A DNA stretch of 55,664 bases, from assembly GCF_910586915.1 (NCBI RefSeq), contig NZ_CAJULN010000018.1:1-55664 (forward strand), given 5' to 3'. This DNA comes from an uncultured Bacteroides sp. (lineage in GTDB: Bacteria; Bacteroidota; Bacteroidia; Bacteroidales; Bacteroidaceae). Made by a program: the position numbers and the translations under genes. Positions within the stretch are counted from its first letter, which is position 1; every line of letters starts with the position of its first letter. The notes under the pieces were generated by a model. That model worked only from the letters and a program-made list of their open reading frames with translations. It did no database searches and had not been told where the DNA came from. Of this stretch, positions 43,158 to 51,513 are shown piece after piece.

Positions 43158-44096
43158 ATGTTGAAAGTTTTAGCATTTATGATGCAAGTAACCAATGGGT
43201 TACGTATGGAAGGGAGTTTCGGAACCGCTAATGTGTATCGAAGTAGTATGAATGCCCTGATGGCTTATCAAGGGAAAGAAGACCTCTCTTTTAATGAGGT
43301 AAGTCCGGAGTGGCTGAAAGGATTTGAAGTTTATCTTCGTAGTCGTGGATGCAGTTGGAATACCGTGTCTACCTATCTGCGTACGTTTCGTGCCGTGTAC
43401 AATCGGGCGGTGCATCTTCGTTATGCGAAGAATGTACCCTATCTTTTCCGTTCGGTATATACCGGGACGCGCGCCGACCATAAGCGTGCGTTAGGCGAAG
43501 AAGACATGAAAAAGATGTTTACCGTTTTGCCTTCGGACTCCGGGATTCCTTCGGCAGTGATTCATGCGCAGGAATTATTTATTCTGATGTTTGTGCTCCG
43601 TGGAATGCCTTTTGTCGACCTCGCTTATTTGCGCAAAAGTGATTTGCGCGATAATGTGATTACCTACCGCCGGCGCAAAACCGGGCGTTCCCTCACAGTC
43701 ACTCTAACGGCAGAAGCGATTGTGCTGATAAAGAAATATATGAATAAGAACCCTTCTTCGCCCTACCTGTTTCCTTTCTTACGCAGCCACGAGGGAACAC
43801 GGGAAGCATATCGCGAATATCAGTTGGCATTGCGCAACTATAATCGGCAATTGGTGTTGTTGGGTGAAATATTAGGATTGGGAGAAAGGGTGAGTTCGTA
43901 TGCCGCCCGCCATACATGGGCTACCACAGCTTATTATTGCGAGATTCATCCCGGTGTGATTTCCGAAGCGATGGGACATTCGTCTATTTCCGTGACGGAA
44001 ACCTACCTGAAACCCTTTAAGAATAAGAAGATAGACGAAGCCAACAGAAAAGTACTTGATTTCGTAAACTATACGATAGTAGGTATAATAAATTGA
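43158..44096 (+). CDS. Tyrosine recombinase (likely invertase of the adjacent promoter)
   Basis: 312 residues: an N-terminal core-binding domain (YRSSMNALMAYQGKEDLSF to about residue 100) and a C-terminal catalytic domain. Catalytic residues are Arg in FVLRGMPFVDLAYL, Lys in RRRKTGRSLTV, Arg in SYAARHTWATT, His in EAMGHSS and the nucleophile Tyr in VTETYLKPF. It is compact, without the extra N-terminal arm domain of element integrases. Inverted repeats bounding a promoter begin 11 nt after its stop (44107), so it probably flips that segment to switch the surface-layer gene at 44467. Locally encoded invertases of this kind are known in Bacteroides. Confidence 0.9.
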   Translation: MLKVLAFMMQVTNGLRMEGSFGTANVYRSSMNALMAYQGKEDLSFNEVSPEWLKGFEVYLRSRGCSWNTVSTYLRTFRAVYNRAVHLRYAKNVPYLFRSVYTGTRADHKRALGEEDMKKMFTVLPSDSGIPSAVIHAQELFILMFVLRGMPFVDLAYLRKSDLRDNVITYRRRKTGRSLTVTLTAEAIVLIKKYMNKNPSSPYLFPFLRSHEGTREAYREYQLALRNYNRQLVLLGEILGLGERVSSYAARHTWATTAYYCEIHPGVISEAMGHSSISVTETYLKPFKNKKIDEANRKVLDFVNYTIVGIIN

Positions 44097-44103
44097 TATT
44101 TAA

Positions 44104-44407
44104 ACTGTTACTTTATAGGTAACGGAACAAATTTCGCTGCAAATATGAGGATATTTATTAAAACAACCAAACGAATCGAAACTTTTTTGAGGAAAACTAC
44201 TTAAAAACAAGAGAGTGACAATCGGAATATGTGGAATTTTATCATAGGGGTTGGCTGACTCCTATTTTTAAGAAAAAAATTTCCCGCCCCTCTGCCGGCT
44301 TCAAAAGGCAGGGGTAAAAATAGTATAGTCTTTTTAATGCATTTTTAGTATAGAATCCCCTTTTGGAGTAGGTACAAAGGTGTTTCCGTTACCTATAAAG
44401 TAACGGA
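44104..44407. repeat. Invertible promoter segment bounded by inverted repeats
   Basis: 21 bp at 44107-44127 are the exact reverse complement of 44384-44404. The right site itself has recombinase-site form: TCCGTTAC (44385-44392), spacer CTATAAA, GTAACGGA (44400-44407). The left site has GTTAC (44107-44111), spacer TTTATAG and GTAACGGA (44119-44126). About 256 bp lie between the repeats. Inside are a leftward promoter (44140-44171) and a hairpin near 44287-44315 (CCCCTCTGCC facing GGCAGGGG) that has a T-run on the minus strand. Confidence 0.9.
44140..44171 (-). promoter_or_regulatory. Promoter inside the invertible segment, OFF orientation
   Basis: On the minus strand TTTG (complement of 44168-44171), 20 nt, CATATTTG (complement of 44140-44147; one mismatch to TAnnTTTG). 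It fires leftwards, away from the surface-layer gene and antisense to the recombinase. No comparable rightward promoter is seen in the segment, so the gene at 44467 would be silent until inversion. Confidence 0.7.
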
Positions 44408-44466
44408 CAGCTATTATTGAAACTTAGTGTTTAATAATATATTATTAATGTAATTTTTAAGTAGTT

Positions 44467-47400
44467 ATGAGAAAAAAATTTGTAAAAGTGATGTTCTTCG
44501 GAGCGCTGGCACTTTCTACAGTTACCTATGTGGGCTGTAAGGATTACGATGACGACATCGACAGCCTGAGAGAACACGTAGAAACAAACCAAGCGACACT
44601 GGACGCAAAAATCAAAGAACTCAAAGATGAGTTGGCTGCTGCTAAACAGGATATTGTTGCAGCTCAAAATGCAGCGAAAGAAGCAAAGACTGCTGCTGAA
44701 AAGGCAGAAGCTGCTGCAAAAGAAGCTGCTGCAACAGCTAAGGCAGAAGCTATCGAAGCTGCTACCAAAATGGCAGAGGACTTGAGAGCAACTATCAGCC
44801 AATATGATGGAAGAATAGAAGAGCTCTATGATAGCATGAATGAGTTTGGTGGCGTTAAGGATGATGTTAAAACTCTTCAAGAAAAACTTCTTGCTATTGA
44901 AGGCGTTCTCAGTGCTGTTGATGGCGGATTTGACAAGTTGGTTAATGAAGATAAACTCAATTCTGCAATAGCTGCTGCAAAAGAAGCTCTCGAAATTCAG
45001 ATTAATACCTTGAAAAATTTCAAGGAAGCGATCGACGCTTTGAATCTGGAAACTGAATTCCCGGAAATGAAGGCTAAATTGGTTGACTTGGAAGCAGAAT
45101 TAGGAGAACTGTCTGCTACAGTATCAGAACTTCAGACAGCCATCGATACTAACACGGCAGATATCGCTACATTGAAAGCTGATGTTGCAGGACTGGCTAC
45201 TGAATTGACAACTATATCTAACAGTATCAGTGAAGTACAATCCGGATTGAATACACTGGTAAGTTTGTTGTCTCAACGTCTGACTGCTTTGACATTTGCT
45301 CCGTCACAGTTTATCAACGGTATTGAAGTTATCAACTTTACTACTTTGCAATATACACCGTGGACTAAGTTGCTTGCCGACCAAGCTGAAGGAACGAAGA
45401 AAACTTCTATCAATGATGGAAAGACTACTGCTTATTATTACGCTAACCCGAGCAATGTTAAAAAGGAAAACATCCTGGGATTGACGGTTATCACTAATGA
45501 TGCAACCAATGAAATCAGCACAAGAGCTGGTGAAAGAATAGCTGCGACTGTTGCTGAAATTAAAGATGGTAAAGTGGCTGTTAACTTGAAGAAGTTGAGC
45601 GAAGGTTCATTCAATCAGGAATCAGTTGACGGTAAAGAGAAGTTTGCAATGATGGCTATTCAAGCTAAAATTGCGTTGACTGCTGAAGAACAAAAGGCTG
45701 GTGTTTCACCAGTAGTAACTTCCGACTGGGCACGTTTGGCAGAAACTTCTGCTATTCCTTACATACATTATGTAGAAGCGGAAACTGAAGTTGATGCAGA
45801 TAAAGCTCATTTCTGGAAGTATAGCACCATCCACGATCAGGAAAGAGTATGTACTACACAAGGACAATATATCCTTAAGAAAATAGAATATACTAAAACT
45901 GACTTTGACTTGAACTCATTGGTTGAAGTTTGCGACAAGGAAGGAAATAAATATAATATCAGCGACTACGGATTGAAGTTTGAATTCGAATTGGTTAATT
46001 ATTTCTTGCAAGATACCAACGAAGAATCTACAAACCAGAAAGAGTTTGCTAAGATTGAAAACGGTATTATCACTTCTCAATCTCGCAACGGAGTAGCATT
46101 TAACAGAGATGCTATCGGTCGTGAACCGCTGGTACAGGTTGTATTGAAAAATACTGCCAATAATGAAGTAGTAGATGTTCGTTATTTCAAGATTGCTTGG
46201 ACAAGCCAAAGCGGTAACATTGACTTGGGCGAATTGGATGCAGACTTTGATGCTGAAAAATTTGCTTGCGATGCTACATACACTGGTACTGTAGGTATGA
46301 AAGAAATGAACGATCAGATTTACACTATCGTTAACGGCGGTATTAGCAAAGAAGAATTCCATGCATTGTACAAATTGGACAGCAGAGTATATGCTACTTT
46401 GGATGATGCTAAGAACGGTGCTTCTGCTTCTACTGTATTGGGAACAATCGAAGATGTTACTGCTGAAGGTTCTACTACTACACACAACTTGAAGTGGACA
46501 ATCGGTAATATCGGATTGACTAAGGAAGAATATGAAGCAGGCAAAGTAGAAAGAACTGTATATGGCCGTTATTACAGAATAAGCGATGAAGCGGAAACAT
46601 ATACATTCAAGATTACTATGACACTGGCCGTAGATAAGATGGCCTTTGTTGGAGGTTATAATAGTTCTTACTGGAGTGGTACAGCAACTACAGAAAACAT
46701 CAACAAGTCATTCCAAATTAATCCGGCTTTGACCAGTGATGCAAATTATGGTATTGCTAACTTCTTCGATTGCCAGATTATCGGTAGCATATTGCCGGGT
46801 TACAATAAGAATGCAGGTCTTACTTCTGTTATGGATTTGGTATCTAATGCAGATGAAGCAGAGTTCCGCTTTGATGAGACTCGTGCGAAGACGCTTCTTG
46901 GTACAGAGTGGAAGGTAATTAACAATGTATTGTATAAAGGTACTGTGGCTGCTGCTGAGATAAATGGTGATGTGATTCGTCTGTTTGAATCAACATTGCC
47001 TACTACAACGGAACACGGTGTTGCAACTTCTGCTGCTCAAGAATTGTTAGGCAAATCTGTTCCTGTGAAATTGGTTGCTACAAATTGTGCAGGTATCCCT
47101 GTTGAACTTGATCACTTCTTGGTTAACTTTATCAATCCGTTGGCTATGTCTTTGAACGGTACAGTTGAACCATTCAAAGACTTGTTGACAGGTGGTTCAA
47201 CGGTTAGCGTTGACAAAGTTGTTACTATCAAAGAAAGCTTTGGAGAATACCGGAAAGTTTGGGAAAACGGTGCGGCCGCTGATGCTCAATTAGTTCAATG
47301 GTACAACGTAGAGCAAGTAACATGGAATTTGGCTAAGGCTACTACCAATCTGAAAAAAGAAGGAGAAAACATTATTATCTCCGATAAAGATGATGCAAGC

Positions 47401-47619
47401 ACTTGGAGTACTTTTGCTGATAAATATGTATTGGAACCTGTACTCGATGCTAACGGTCAGATTGTCAAATTGACATTCAAGAACAATAGCGGTGCTCATA
47501 TTCAGCAGGAATTCCGTATCTCTGTTCCTGTGTATGTGAAGACTAAATGGTCTCCGATATTGGCAGATCCGGAAAAGACAACTGTAACATTGACTGTTAA
47601 ACCGGGTAGTATCAACTAA
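44467..47619 (+). CDS. Phase-variable surface-layer-type lipoprotein
   Basis: A 1050-residue outer-surface lipoprotein. The signal peptide ends in TYVGCKDYDDDID (lipobox Cys near 23). Residues about 28-115 are an Ala/Lys/Glu-rich coiled coil, continued by heptad-like LSATVSELQTAIDTNTADIATLKAD segments to about 270. The rest is a large beta-rich region with few cysteines, ending in a beta strand (VTLTVKPGSIN). It resembles the phase-variable S-layer lipoprotein family of B. thetaiotaomicron (BT1927/BT1826 type, from memory), whose expression protects against complement or phage. The invertible promoter directly upstream supports this. Expression appears OFF in this orientation. Confidence 0.85.
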   Translation: MRKKFVKVMFFGALALSTVTYVGCKDYDDDIDSLREHVETNQATLDAKIKELKDELAAAKQDIVAAQNAAKEAKTAAEKAEAAAKEAAATAKAEAIEAATKMAEDLRATISQYDGRIEELYDSMNEFGGVKDDVKTLQEKLLAIEGVLSAVDGGFDKLVNEDKLNSAIAAAKEALEIQINTLKNFKEAIDALNLETEFPEMKAKLVDLEAELGELSATVSELQTAIDTNTADIATLKADVAGLATELTTISNSISEVQSGLNTLVSLLSQRLTALTFAPSQFINGIEVINFTTLQYTPWTKLLADQAEGTKKTSINDGKTTAYYYANPSNVKKENILGLTVITNDATNEISTRAGERIAATVAEIKDGKVAVNLKKLSEGSFNQESVDGKEKFAMMAIQAKIALTAEEQKAGVSPVVTSDWARLAETSAIPYIHYVEAETEVDADKAHFWKYSTIHDQERVCTTQGQYILKKIEYTKTDFDLNSLVEVCDKEGNKYNISDYGLKFEFELVNYFLQDTNEESTNQKEFAKIENGIITSQSRNGVAFNRDAIGREPLVQVVLKNTANNEVVDVRYFKIAWTSQSGNIDLGELDADFDAEKFACDATYTGTVGMKEMNDQIYTIVNGGISKEEFHALYKLDSRVYATLDDAKNGASASTVLGTIEDVTAEGSTTTHNLKWTIGNIGLTKEEYEAGKVERTVYGRYYRISDEAETYTFKITMTLAVDKMAFVGGYNSSYWSGTATTENINKSFQINPALTSDANYGIANFFDCQIIGSILPGYNKNAGLTSVMDLVSNADEAEFRFDETRAKTLLGTEWKVINNVLYKGTVAAAEINGDVIRLFESTLPTTTEHGVATSAAQELLGKSVPVKLVATNCAGIPVELDHFLVNFINPLAMSLNGTVEPFKDLLTGGSTVSVDKVVTIKESFGEYRKVWENGAAADAQLVQWYNVEQVTWNLAKATTNLKKEGENIIISDKDDASTWSTFADKYVLEPVLDANGQIVKLTFKNNSGAHIQQEFRISVPVYVKTKWSPILADPEKTTVTLTVKPGSIN

Positions 47620-47653
47620 TTGAGATTCCCTTTAAATTTCAATGACTAATATA

Positions 47654-47695
47654 GAAAGGTGTTCTTTCTGGCAAAGAGAGAGCACCTTTCTTTTT
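47654..47695 (+). terminator. Terminator between the surface-layer and OmpA-type genes
   Basis: GAAAGGTG (47654-47661) pairs with CACCTTTC (47683-47690), with partial pairing inside, followed by five T. It may be leaky, allowing some read-through to the OmpA-type gene. Confidence 0.75.
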
Positions 47696-47715
47696 AAAAA
47701 AAGACTTCATACATA

Positions 47716-48834
47716 ATGCTGAAACTTATGAAGAAACATCTTTTTGTAAATCTTGTCGCGCTGCTTGGTGTAGCAACGGCTTTTGCGCAGGAACCACGGA
47801 GCAACGATTCCGGCAAGATTGTTTTTCATCCTCATTGGTATGTGCAGGCTCAGGCGGGTGTGGCGCATACTGTCGGAGAAACCACGTTTAAGAATCTGTT
47901 GTCGCCGGCGGCGGCTGTCAACGTGGGATATAAATTTTCTCCAGTGTTCGGCGTGCGCATCGGCGGAAGCGGATGGCAGGCAAAAGGAGGGTGGGTGACC
48001 CCCAAGCAACACTATCAATATAAATACCTGCAAGGAAACGCCGATTTGACAGTCGACCTGAGTTCTTTGTGCTGCGGTTTTCGTCCCGACCGGATATTTA
48101 ACGGTTTTCTTTTTGTGGGAGCCGGATTGAACCAGGCCTTTGACAATGACGAAGCAAATTCCTTGAATACGGGAAAACATGAGTTGGAATATCTTTGGCA
48201 AGGCTCTCAAAGATTGTTGGCAGGACGTTTCGGATTGGGAGGAGACCTGCGACTGAACGACCGCCTTTCCTTTCATATAGAAGCAAATGCGAATGTATTG
48301 TCGGATAAGTTTAATTCGAAGAAAGCTGGTAATTGCGACTGGCAAATCAATGCATTGGCAGGATTGAGCATCAGATTGGGTAAGAGCAGCAAAAAAACAC
48401 CGCTCTCTACATACAGCGAACCGGAACCGCCGGTAACGGCAGCCGAAGTTGCCAAACCCGTGGAACCCGCTCCAGTGGTGGAACAGCCGCAACCTGCGAA
48501 AGAAGTTGTCGCCGCCCCCATGCAGCAGAACATCTTCTTTGCGCTCAATTCCGCTTTAATCAATAACGACCAGCAAGCGAAAATCGCTTCTTTGGCCGAA
48601 TATTTGAAGAAACATCCTTTGGCAAAAGTCAACCTGACGGGATATGCCGATGTAGATACCGGCAATGCGAGGATTAATCTCAAACTGTCGGAAGCCAGGG
48701 CACGCAACGTTGCGGAAGCACTGAAATCGCAAGGTATTGCAACAGACAGAATCAACATTGACTTTAAGGGCGACACTATACAGCCTTTCGCTACTCCGAA
48801 AGAGAACCGTGTATGTGTCTGCATTACGGAATAG
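47716..48834 (+). CDS. OmpA-family outer-membrane protein
   Basis: 372 residues: a signal peptide (from M1 or, equally well, MKKHLFVNLVALLGVATAFAQ at 47728), an N-terminal beta-barrel region (about 30-220), a Pro/Val/Glu-rich linker (EPEPPVTAAEVAKPVEPAP, about 235-262) and a C-terminal OmpA peptidoglycan-binding domain (about 270-372). That domain has NIFFALNSALI, LTGYADVDTGNARINLKLSEARARNV and KENRVCVCI; the GYAD...LSEARA pattern is diagnostic. Downstream of a surface-layer lipoprotein it may anchor or stabilise the layer. It is probably co-regulated with 44467 by read-through. Confidence 0.9.
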   Translation: MLKLMKKHLFVNLVALLGVATAFAQEPRSNDSGKIVFHPHWYVQAQAGVAHTVGETTFKNLLSPAAAVNVGYKFSPVFGVRIGGSGWQAKGGWVTPKQHYQYKYLQGNADLTVDLSSLCCGFRPDRIFNGFLFVGAGLNQAFDNDEANSLNTGKHELEYLWQGSQRLLAGRFGLGGDLRLNDRLSFHIEANANVLSDKFNSKKAGNCDWQINALAGLSIRLGKSSKKTPLSTYSEPEPPVTAAEVAKPVEPAPVVEQPQPAKEVVAAPMQQNIFFALNSALINNDQQAKIASLAEYLKKHPLAKVNLTGYADVDTGNARINLKLSEARARNVAEALKSQGIATDRINIDFKGDTIQPFATPKENRVCVCITE

Positions 48835-48894
48835 AGATGCTTACATAATAATGTTTCCCACAAGCATCTCTCTTTATAGTTCTTAAGGACACGG

Positions 48895-48926
48895 AAGTCC
48901 GGGCTTGCGAAAGTCCGGGCTTTTTT
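48895..48926 (+). terminator. Terminator after the OmpA-type gene
   Basis: GTCCGGGCTT (48897-48906) pairs with AAGTCCGGGC (48911-48920), with two G-U pairs around a GCGA tetraloop, followed by six T. Confidence 0.88.
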
Positions 48927-49036
48927 GTGTTTTCTCCCTCCGTTTTTGTCCTATTTGGATAAACAAATCCGGCCCGTTTTTGTTTTCTTTAAGTGAAATC
49001 TCCCAAAGGTATAACTCATTTAATAATGATAAAACA

Positions 49037-49255
49037 ATGGATAAGCATGAAATCGGCTTGAATGCCGGCAAAGTTTGGCAGTTGCTCAGCAACAACGAAA
49101 AATGGGGTTATGGAGTTCTGAAAAGAAAATCCGGACTGAAAGACAAAGAATTAGGTGCCGCTTTAGGGTGGCTCTCCAAAGAGAATAAGATAGAATTCGA
49201 CCAGTGCGACGAAGAACTGTATGTGTATCTCTGTGTCAATGTCTACATCGGTTGA
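49037..49255 (+). CDS. Small winged-helix protein (DUF2582 type)
   Basis: 72 residues from ATG 49037; the longer frame from 48905 would include the terminator. The pattern GKVWQLLSNNEKWGYGVLKRKSGLKDKELGAALGWLSKENKIEF is a winged helix seen in small Bacteroidetes proteins annotated as DUF2582. Its role is unknown; DNA binding is possible. Its last 13 bp overlap the 3' end of the convergent sulfoxide reductase gene. Confidence 0.8.
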   Translation: MDKHEIGLNAGKVWQLLSNNEKWGYGVLKRKSGLKDKELGAALGWLSKENKIEFDQCDEELYVYLCVNVYIG

Positions 49256-49719
49256 AAGTAAGTGCAGATTTCTTCCAGGTAACGTGCGTCCACCGCATCG
49301 AAACTCTCCAACGTATCACTGTCGATGTCCAGTACTCCGATGATTTTTCCCTCTTGGTATATCGGTACCACTATCTCCGATTTTGATAGCGAACTACAAG
49401 CGATGTGTCCGGGAAACTGCTCCACATCGGCTACAATCAGTGTCCGGGCTTCTTTCCAGGCCGTGCCGCAGACTCCTCTGCTGTGGCGGATACGGGTGCA
49501 GGCGATAGGCCCTTGAAAGGGACCCAACACAAGTTCGTCCGCTTTTACCAGATAGAAACCCACCCAGAAGAAACCGAAAGTCTGTTTCAAGGCGGCTGCC
49601 GTATTGGCGAGATTGGCTATGAAATCCGTTTCCGTGCTTACTAAAGCATACAACTGGGGGAGTAATTCGCGATATTTGTCTTCTTTGTTTCCTGTATGGA
49701 TGGATAGATTTTCTGCCAT
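49243..49719 (-). CDS. Free methionine-(R)-sulfoxide reductase (GAF domain)
   Basis: 158 residues from ATG 49719 (MAENLSIHTGNKEDKY); an upstream ATG at 49773 overlaps the terminator of the next operon and is less likely. A single GAF domain with the fRMsr signature: FFWVGFYL, the three active cysteines in IACTRIRHSRGVCGTAW and GHIACSSLSKSEIVVPI, then IGVLDIDSDTLESFD. It reduces free Met-(R)-O in the cytoplasm, using thioredoxin, as an oxidative-stress defence. The gene tail overlaps the DUF2582 gene tail by 13 bp. Confidence 0.92.
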   Translation of the reverse strand: MAENLSIHTGNKEDKYRELLPQLYALVSTETDFIANLANTAAALKQTFGFFWVGFYLVKADELVLGPFQGPIACTRIRHSRGVCGTAWKEARTLIVADVEQFPGHIACSSLSKSEIVVPIYQEGKIIGVLDIDSDTLESFDAVDARYLEEICTYFQPM

Positions 49720-49748
49720 TTTCAAAGGGAGAGATAAGGGTATGTGAA

Positions 49749-49788
49749 AAAAAACAATCGGGTGGTGTCGCACGCACCATCCGATTGT
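49749..49788 (-). terminator. Terminator of the etfB-etfA-acyl-CoA dehydrogenase operon
   Basis: ACAATCGGGTGGTG (49754-49767) faces CACCATCCGATTGT (49775-49788), 14 bp with one wobble. Read on the minus strand it is followed by eight T. Confidence 0.92.
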
Positions 49789-49800
49789 ATGAAATATCTG

Positions 49801-51507
49801 TTATTTTCTGTAGAAAGCCAGGCTTTCTTTGTCGAAGTTCTCGATAAAGTTTGAATGTTTTTCTACTTCCGCTTCCGCATAATTCAGATATACGTGTGCG
49901 GATTTGGCAAACAGTTCGGGAGCTTTGGCAGTGTCTTGAATCAGTAAGTGGCACATGATGATGTCGGCAGCCATCTCCATCAACCGGCGGGCTGTGAAGT
50001 CAAGCAACTCCTGGTCTTGCGTCTCTTTGACGGCGTTGGTGCTTGCTTCAAACTTGTCTGCCATCTTTTTCAGGCGCGACATCAACGGTTCCATTTCGGG
50101 CGAGCAGGGCACGGTTTCAAACTCGCGGATAGTGGCGAGGTAAGAACCGTTCGTCACGTATCGGATAGCAGCTACGGTCTGCAACTGGGTAGTTCCTTCG
50201 TAGATGCTGGTGATGCGTGCGTCGCGGTAGATGCGCTGGCAGGCATATTCCATCATAAAGCCCGAACCGCCGTGAATCTGAATACAGTCGTAAGCATTCT
50301 GGTTGGCATATTCGGAGTTCATACCTTTGGCAAGCGGAGTGAAACTGTCGGCCAACTTGGCATATTTCTTCTGTTCCTGACGTTCTTCCGGAGTAAGTTT
50401 GCGTTCGCGGGCGATGTCGTCCAATGCTTTGTAGATGTCTACGTAGCGGGCTGTTTGGTACAGCAATGCGCGGCCCGCATCCAACTTACCTTTCATGATA
50501 GCCAACATATCATATACCGCCGGGAATTCGATAATCGCTTTTCCGAATTGCTTGCGGTCTTTGGCATAAGCCAATCCTTCGTTGTAAGCCGCCTGGCTCA
50601 AACCTACCGACTGTGCGGCGATACCTAAACGGGCACCGTTCATCAGAGCCATTACGTATTTTATCAGACCGAGTTTGCGGTCGCCGCAAAGTTCGGCTTT
50701 GGCATTCTTGTACACCAACTCGCAGGTAGGCGAACCGTGGATACCAAGTTTGTTTTCGATACGACGCACGTTGACACCGCCCTGGCGCTTGTCATAGATG
50801 AACATAGATAAACCACGTCCGTCTCTTGTTCCCTCTTCCGACCGTGCCAGCACGAGGTGGATATCGGCGTCGCCGTTCGTGATAAAGCGCTTCACACCGT
50901 TGAGTAGCCAGCAACCCTCTTTTTCGCTGTAAGTAGCTTTCAGCATAACGGATTGCAAGTCGGAGCCGGCGTCGGGTTCTGTCAAGTCCATCGACATGGT
51001 TTCGCCCTGGCAGATGCGGGGGATGAAACGGCTGTGCTGGTCTTCGTTGCCGAATTCGTACAGTGTTTCGATACAGTCTTGCAGCGACCAGATATTGCCA
51101 AAGCCTGCATCGGCGGCGGCAACGATTTCGGCGCACATGGTGTAGGGAGTAATCGGGAAGTTCAGACCGCCGAATTTGCGCGGCATGGTCATACCGTTCA
51201 GTCCTGCTTTTACCATCGCATCGAGGTTGGCTTTCGTGCCCGATGCATATTCTACACGTCCGTTGGCGCAGTGCGGGCCTTCCTCGTCCACGCCTTCTGC
51301 ATTGGGGGCAATGATTTCCCCGGTGATTTCTCCGGTAATCTCCAGCACTTTGTCGTAAGAGTCTATCGCATCTTCAAAGTCGAGGGGCGCATAGTCGAAT
51401 TCATCTTTATCTCTGTAGTTGCGTTCTTTCAGTTCGCAGATACGTTTCATCATCGGATTGTTCAAGTGAAACTTGAGTTCCGGTATGTCTGTATAATAAT
51501 TAGCCAT
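49801..51507 (-). CDS. Acyl-CoA dehydrogenase with C-terminal extension
   Basis: A 568-residue FAD enzyme introducing a 2,3 double bond into an acyl-CoA, or the reverse in fermentation. Typical segments are MSMDLTEPDAGSDLQS, KRFITNGDADIHLVLARSE, IENKLGIHGSPTCELVY and YANQNAYDCIQIHGGSGFMMEY, and the catalytic Glu lies in SIYEGTTQLQTVAAIRY. The extra 130 residues at the end match the long ACAD class (PF12806-like). It is third in an operon with both electron-transfer flavoprotein genes, its electron partner. The substrate chain is not known; B. thetaiotaomicron-like species are not butyrate producers, so the role is open. Confidence 0.93.
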   Translation of the reverse strand: MANYYTDIPELKFHLNNPMMKRICELKERNYRDKDEFDYAPLDFEDAIDSYDKVLEITGEITGEIIAPNAEGVDEEGPHCANGRVEYASGTKANLDAMVKAGLNGMTMPRKFGGLNFPITPYTMCAEIVAAADAGFGNIWSLQDCIETLYEFGNEDQHSRFIPRICQGETMSMDLTEPDAGSDLQSVMLKATYSEKEGCWLLNGVKRFITNGDADIHLVLARSEEGTRDGRGLSMFIYDKRQGGVNVRRIENKLGIHGSPTCELVYKNAKAELCGDRKLGLIKYVMALMNGARLGIAAQSVGLSQAAYNEGLAYAKDRKQFGKAIIEFPAVYDMLAIMKGKLDAGRALLYQTARYVDIYKALDDIARERKLTPEERQEQKKYAKLADSFTPLAKGMNSEYANQNAYDCIQIHGGSGFMMEYACQRIYRDARITSIYEGTTQLQTVAAIRYVTNGSYLATIREFETVPCSPEMEPLMSRLKKMADKFEASTNAVKETQDQELLDFTARRLMEMAADIIMCHLLIQDTAKAPELFAKSAHVYLNYAEAEVEKHSNFIENFDKESLAFYRK

Positions 51508-51513
51508 CTTTCC

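Noticed and set aside
43040..43231. A 63-codon frame overlapping the recombinase start
   Set aside because: It spans the terminator at 43067-43098 and runs out of frame into the recombinase gene.
48905..49036. Longer start for the small winged-helix protein
   Set aside because: The extra 44 codons would begin inside the OmpA-gene terminator and add Phe/Ser-rich sequence unlike the family.
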